Assembly: GCF_002285635.2 (NCBI RefSeq)
Contig: NZ_CP023049.2
Coordinates: 2,666,001-2,730,000, forward strand
Reading direction: 5' to 3'
Length of the DNA stretch: 64,000 nucleotides
Origin: Chryseobacterium piperi
GTDB lineage: Bacteria; Bacteroidota; Bacteroidia; Flavobacteriales; Weeksellaceae
The notes below the pieces were generated by a model. The model searched no databases and was not told the DNA's origin. It saw nothing but the letters and a program-made list of their open reading frames with translations. Shown in pieces: positions 62,922-64,000 of the stretch (positions within the stretch are counted from its first letter, which is position 1; the number at the start of each line of letters is the position of its first letter). Both the position numbers and the translations under genes were made by a program.

Positions 62922-64000
62922 ATGAAAACGCCACTACTTATCGCAGCCCTATTCTTTAGCGGATTAGCTCTCGCACAGGAAAAGAAATCTGACACTGTAA
63001 AAACTAAAAATATAGAAGGGATAACTTTAACCAAACAAGTATTCAAAAAACAAAGTGACCGCTTCGTTTATGATGTTGCAGCATCTCCTGTTGCCAAAGG
63101 AAATACGACATTTGATATTTTAAAGCAGACTCCGCTTCTTTCAACTACTGATGATAAAACACTGAAAATTGCAGGAAAGAATAATGCTCTTATCTATATT
63201 AATGGCAGAAAAACAAATATGGACGCTGAGTCCCTTGTACAATTTCTTAAAAATACTCCTGCAGAAAATATTCAAAAAATTGAAGTAATCACTGTTCCCG
63301 GAAGTGAATTCCAGGTTGAATCTTCTGACGGAATCATTAATATCGTTTTAAAGAAAAAAATGAGTGATGGTCTTAATGGAAACATGAGAATGGCCAACAC
63401 TCAAAATAAATACAATGCAAGTTCAGCCAGTTTCTCTGCCAATTACAGAAAAGATAAATTAGGAATCAGCGCCAATCTTAATGGCGGAGAAAACATCCAA
63501 CCTCAATCTTATATTCTAAGAAACGGAACAGATCAGCTAAAGAATGAGTCGGTAGGTGATATTGATGATCCTAATAAAAACCTTGGTGGATATCTAAACA
63601 TTGATTATCAGCTAACCGATAAAAGTAACCTGGCATTATCATGGAATTCCTGGGCGAACAGAAGCTATAATTCTACTATAGACCTATTCAATACCATGAC
63701 ACAGCCTGATGATACAGGAGCAATGGTTACATCATTTACCAGAACAAAAAACAGAGAAGACGCAAGAAATTACAATAATTCCGTAAACTTAAACTATGAA
63801 ATAAAACTTGACTCCCTTGGCAGTAAATTTAATGCTAATGCAGCATATCTCATCTACAAAAGATTTCAGTTTTCACGAAACAATACCATGCTTCCAGACA
63901 AAGTAGGCGGTTATTCCAGATTTGGAAAAACAATTACCCAGAACATCCCACAAGTCATCAATAATTTTTCCGGAACAGTCGACTATATTCAGAAATTTAA
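62922..64000 (+). CDS. TonB-dependent-type outer membrane receptor, copy 2 (cut by window end)
   Basis: The ATG at 62922 opens a frame that runs off the window (359 codons seen). MKTPLLIAALFFSGLALA is a signal peptide. The plug (TTFDILKQTPLLSTTDD, IEVITVPGSEFQVESSDG, IINIVLKKKMSDG) is closely similar to copy 1, and so is DDPNKNLGGYLNIDYQL. 41 bp separate it from copy 1, so the two are very likely co-transcribed products of a tandem duplication that has diverged in the barrel. Confidence 0.88.
   Translation, partial: MKTPLLIAALFFSGLALAQEKKSDTVKTKNIEGITLTKQVFKKQSDRFVYDVAASPVAKGNTTFDILKQTPLLSTTDDKTLKIAGKNNALIYINGRKTNMDAESLVQFLKNTPAENIQKIEVITVPGSEFQVESSDGIINIVLKKKMSDGLNGNMRMANTQNKYNASSASFSANYRKDKLGISANLNGGENIQPQSYILRNGTDQLKNESVGDIDDPNKNLGGYLNIDYQLTDKSNLALSWNSWANRSYNSTIDLFNTMTQPDDTGAMVTSFTRTKNREDARNYNNSVNLNYEIKLDSLGSKFNANAAYLIYKRFQFSRNNTMLPDKVGGYSRFGKTITQNIPQVINNFSGTVDYIQKF

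Overview
The window looks like a chromosomal segment of a flavobacterium close to Chryseobacterium (Bacteroidota, Weeksellaceae). Supporting signs: an A+T-rich sequence, several TAnnTTTG-type -7 promoter elements, type IX secretion (T9SS) C-terminal sorting domains, a Bacteroidota-type T6SS tube protein, OmpA with thrombospondin-3 repeats, SusC/TonB-like outer-membrane receptors and a moxR/DUF58/DUF4350/DUF4129/SpoIIM/RDD membrane cluster. The genus is inferred from overall gene style, not from a search.

Layout. 1-12 kb: the end of a RecB/AddA-type nuclease gene, a lipoprotein, an orphan T6SS tube gene behind a phased operator-like array, ferritin, two exported low-complexity proteins, malQ, a T9SS-exported protein broken by an 11-bp tandem duplication, cysS, folE and an acetyltransferase-like gene. 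12.5-26.2 kb is an accessory polymorphic-toxin island. It holds a tail-fibre-like exported protein, a T9SS-sorted companion, a giant SpvB/VCBS/RHS protein with a toxin tip and immunity gene, then an orphan copy of the RHS 3' end carrying a different tip and its own immunity gene, then several orphan immunity-like genes. A hairpin-plus-terminator repeat punctuates nearly every unit. An 8-G tract puts the first toxin tip out of frame with the RHS core.

26.5-36.4 kb is a complete minus-strand methionine regulon (metX, ACT-homoserine dehydrogenase, metZ, metH homocysteine module, a fatty-acid desaturase, metH folate/B12/activation module, metF), headed by a convincing SAM-I riboswitch with a promoter just upstream. 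36.5-39.2 kb is a GH63-like glycosidase. 39.2-47.4 kb contains osmC and the MoxR-DUF58 cluster, with SpoIIM broken by two homopolymer indels. 47.4-60 kb is mostly housekeeping: GNAT, glycosyltransferase, LpxH-like phosphoesterase, YebC, OmpA, SmpB, YbiT-like ABC-F, two ferritin-like exported proteins, recJ, nadD. 60-64 kb has two tandem paralogous TonB-type receptors, the second cut by the window end.

Two four-helix-bundle genes (41.1 and 58.0 kb) are each bracketed by imperfect inverted repeats and fill exactly the gap between one gene's stop codon and the next gene's start. This resembles the intervening sequences known from 23S rRNA genes, but here they sit in protein operons. One of them is interrupted by a complete IS5-family element with a 3-bp target duplication. 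Similar hairpin elements without a gene lie in other stop-to-start gaps. Together with the toxin cassette array these are the most interesting features of the window. All statements rest on reading the sequence; no searches or alignments were run.
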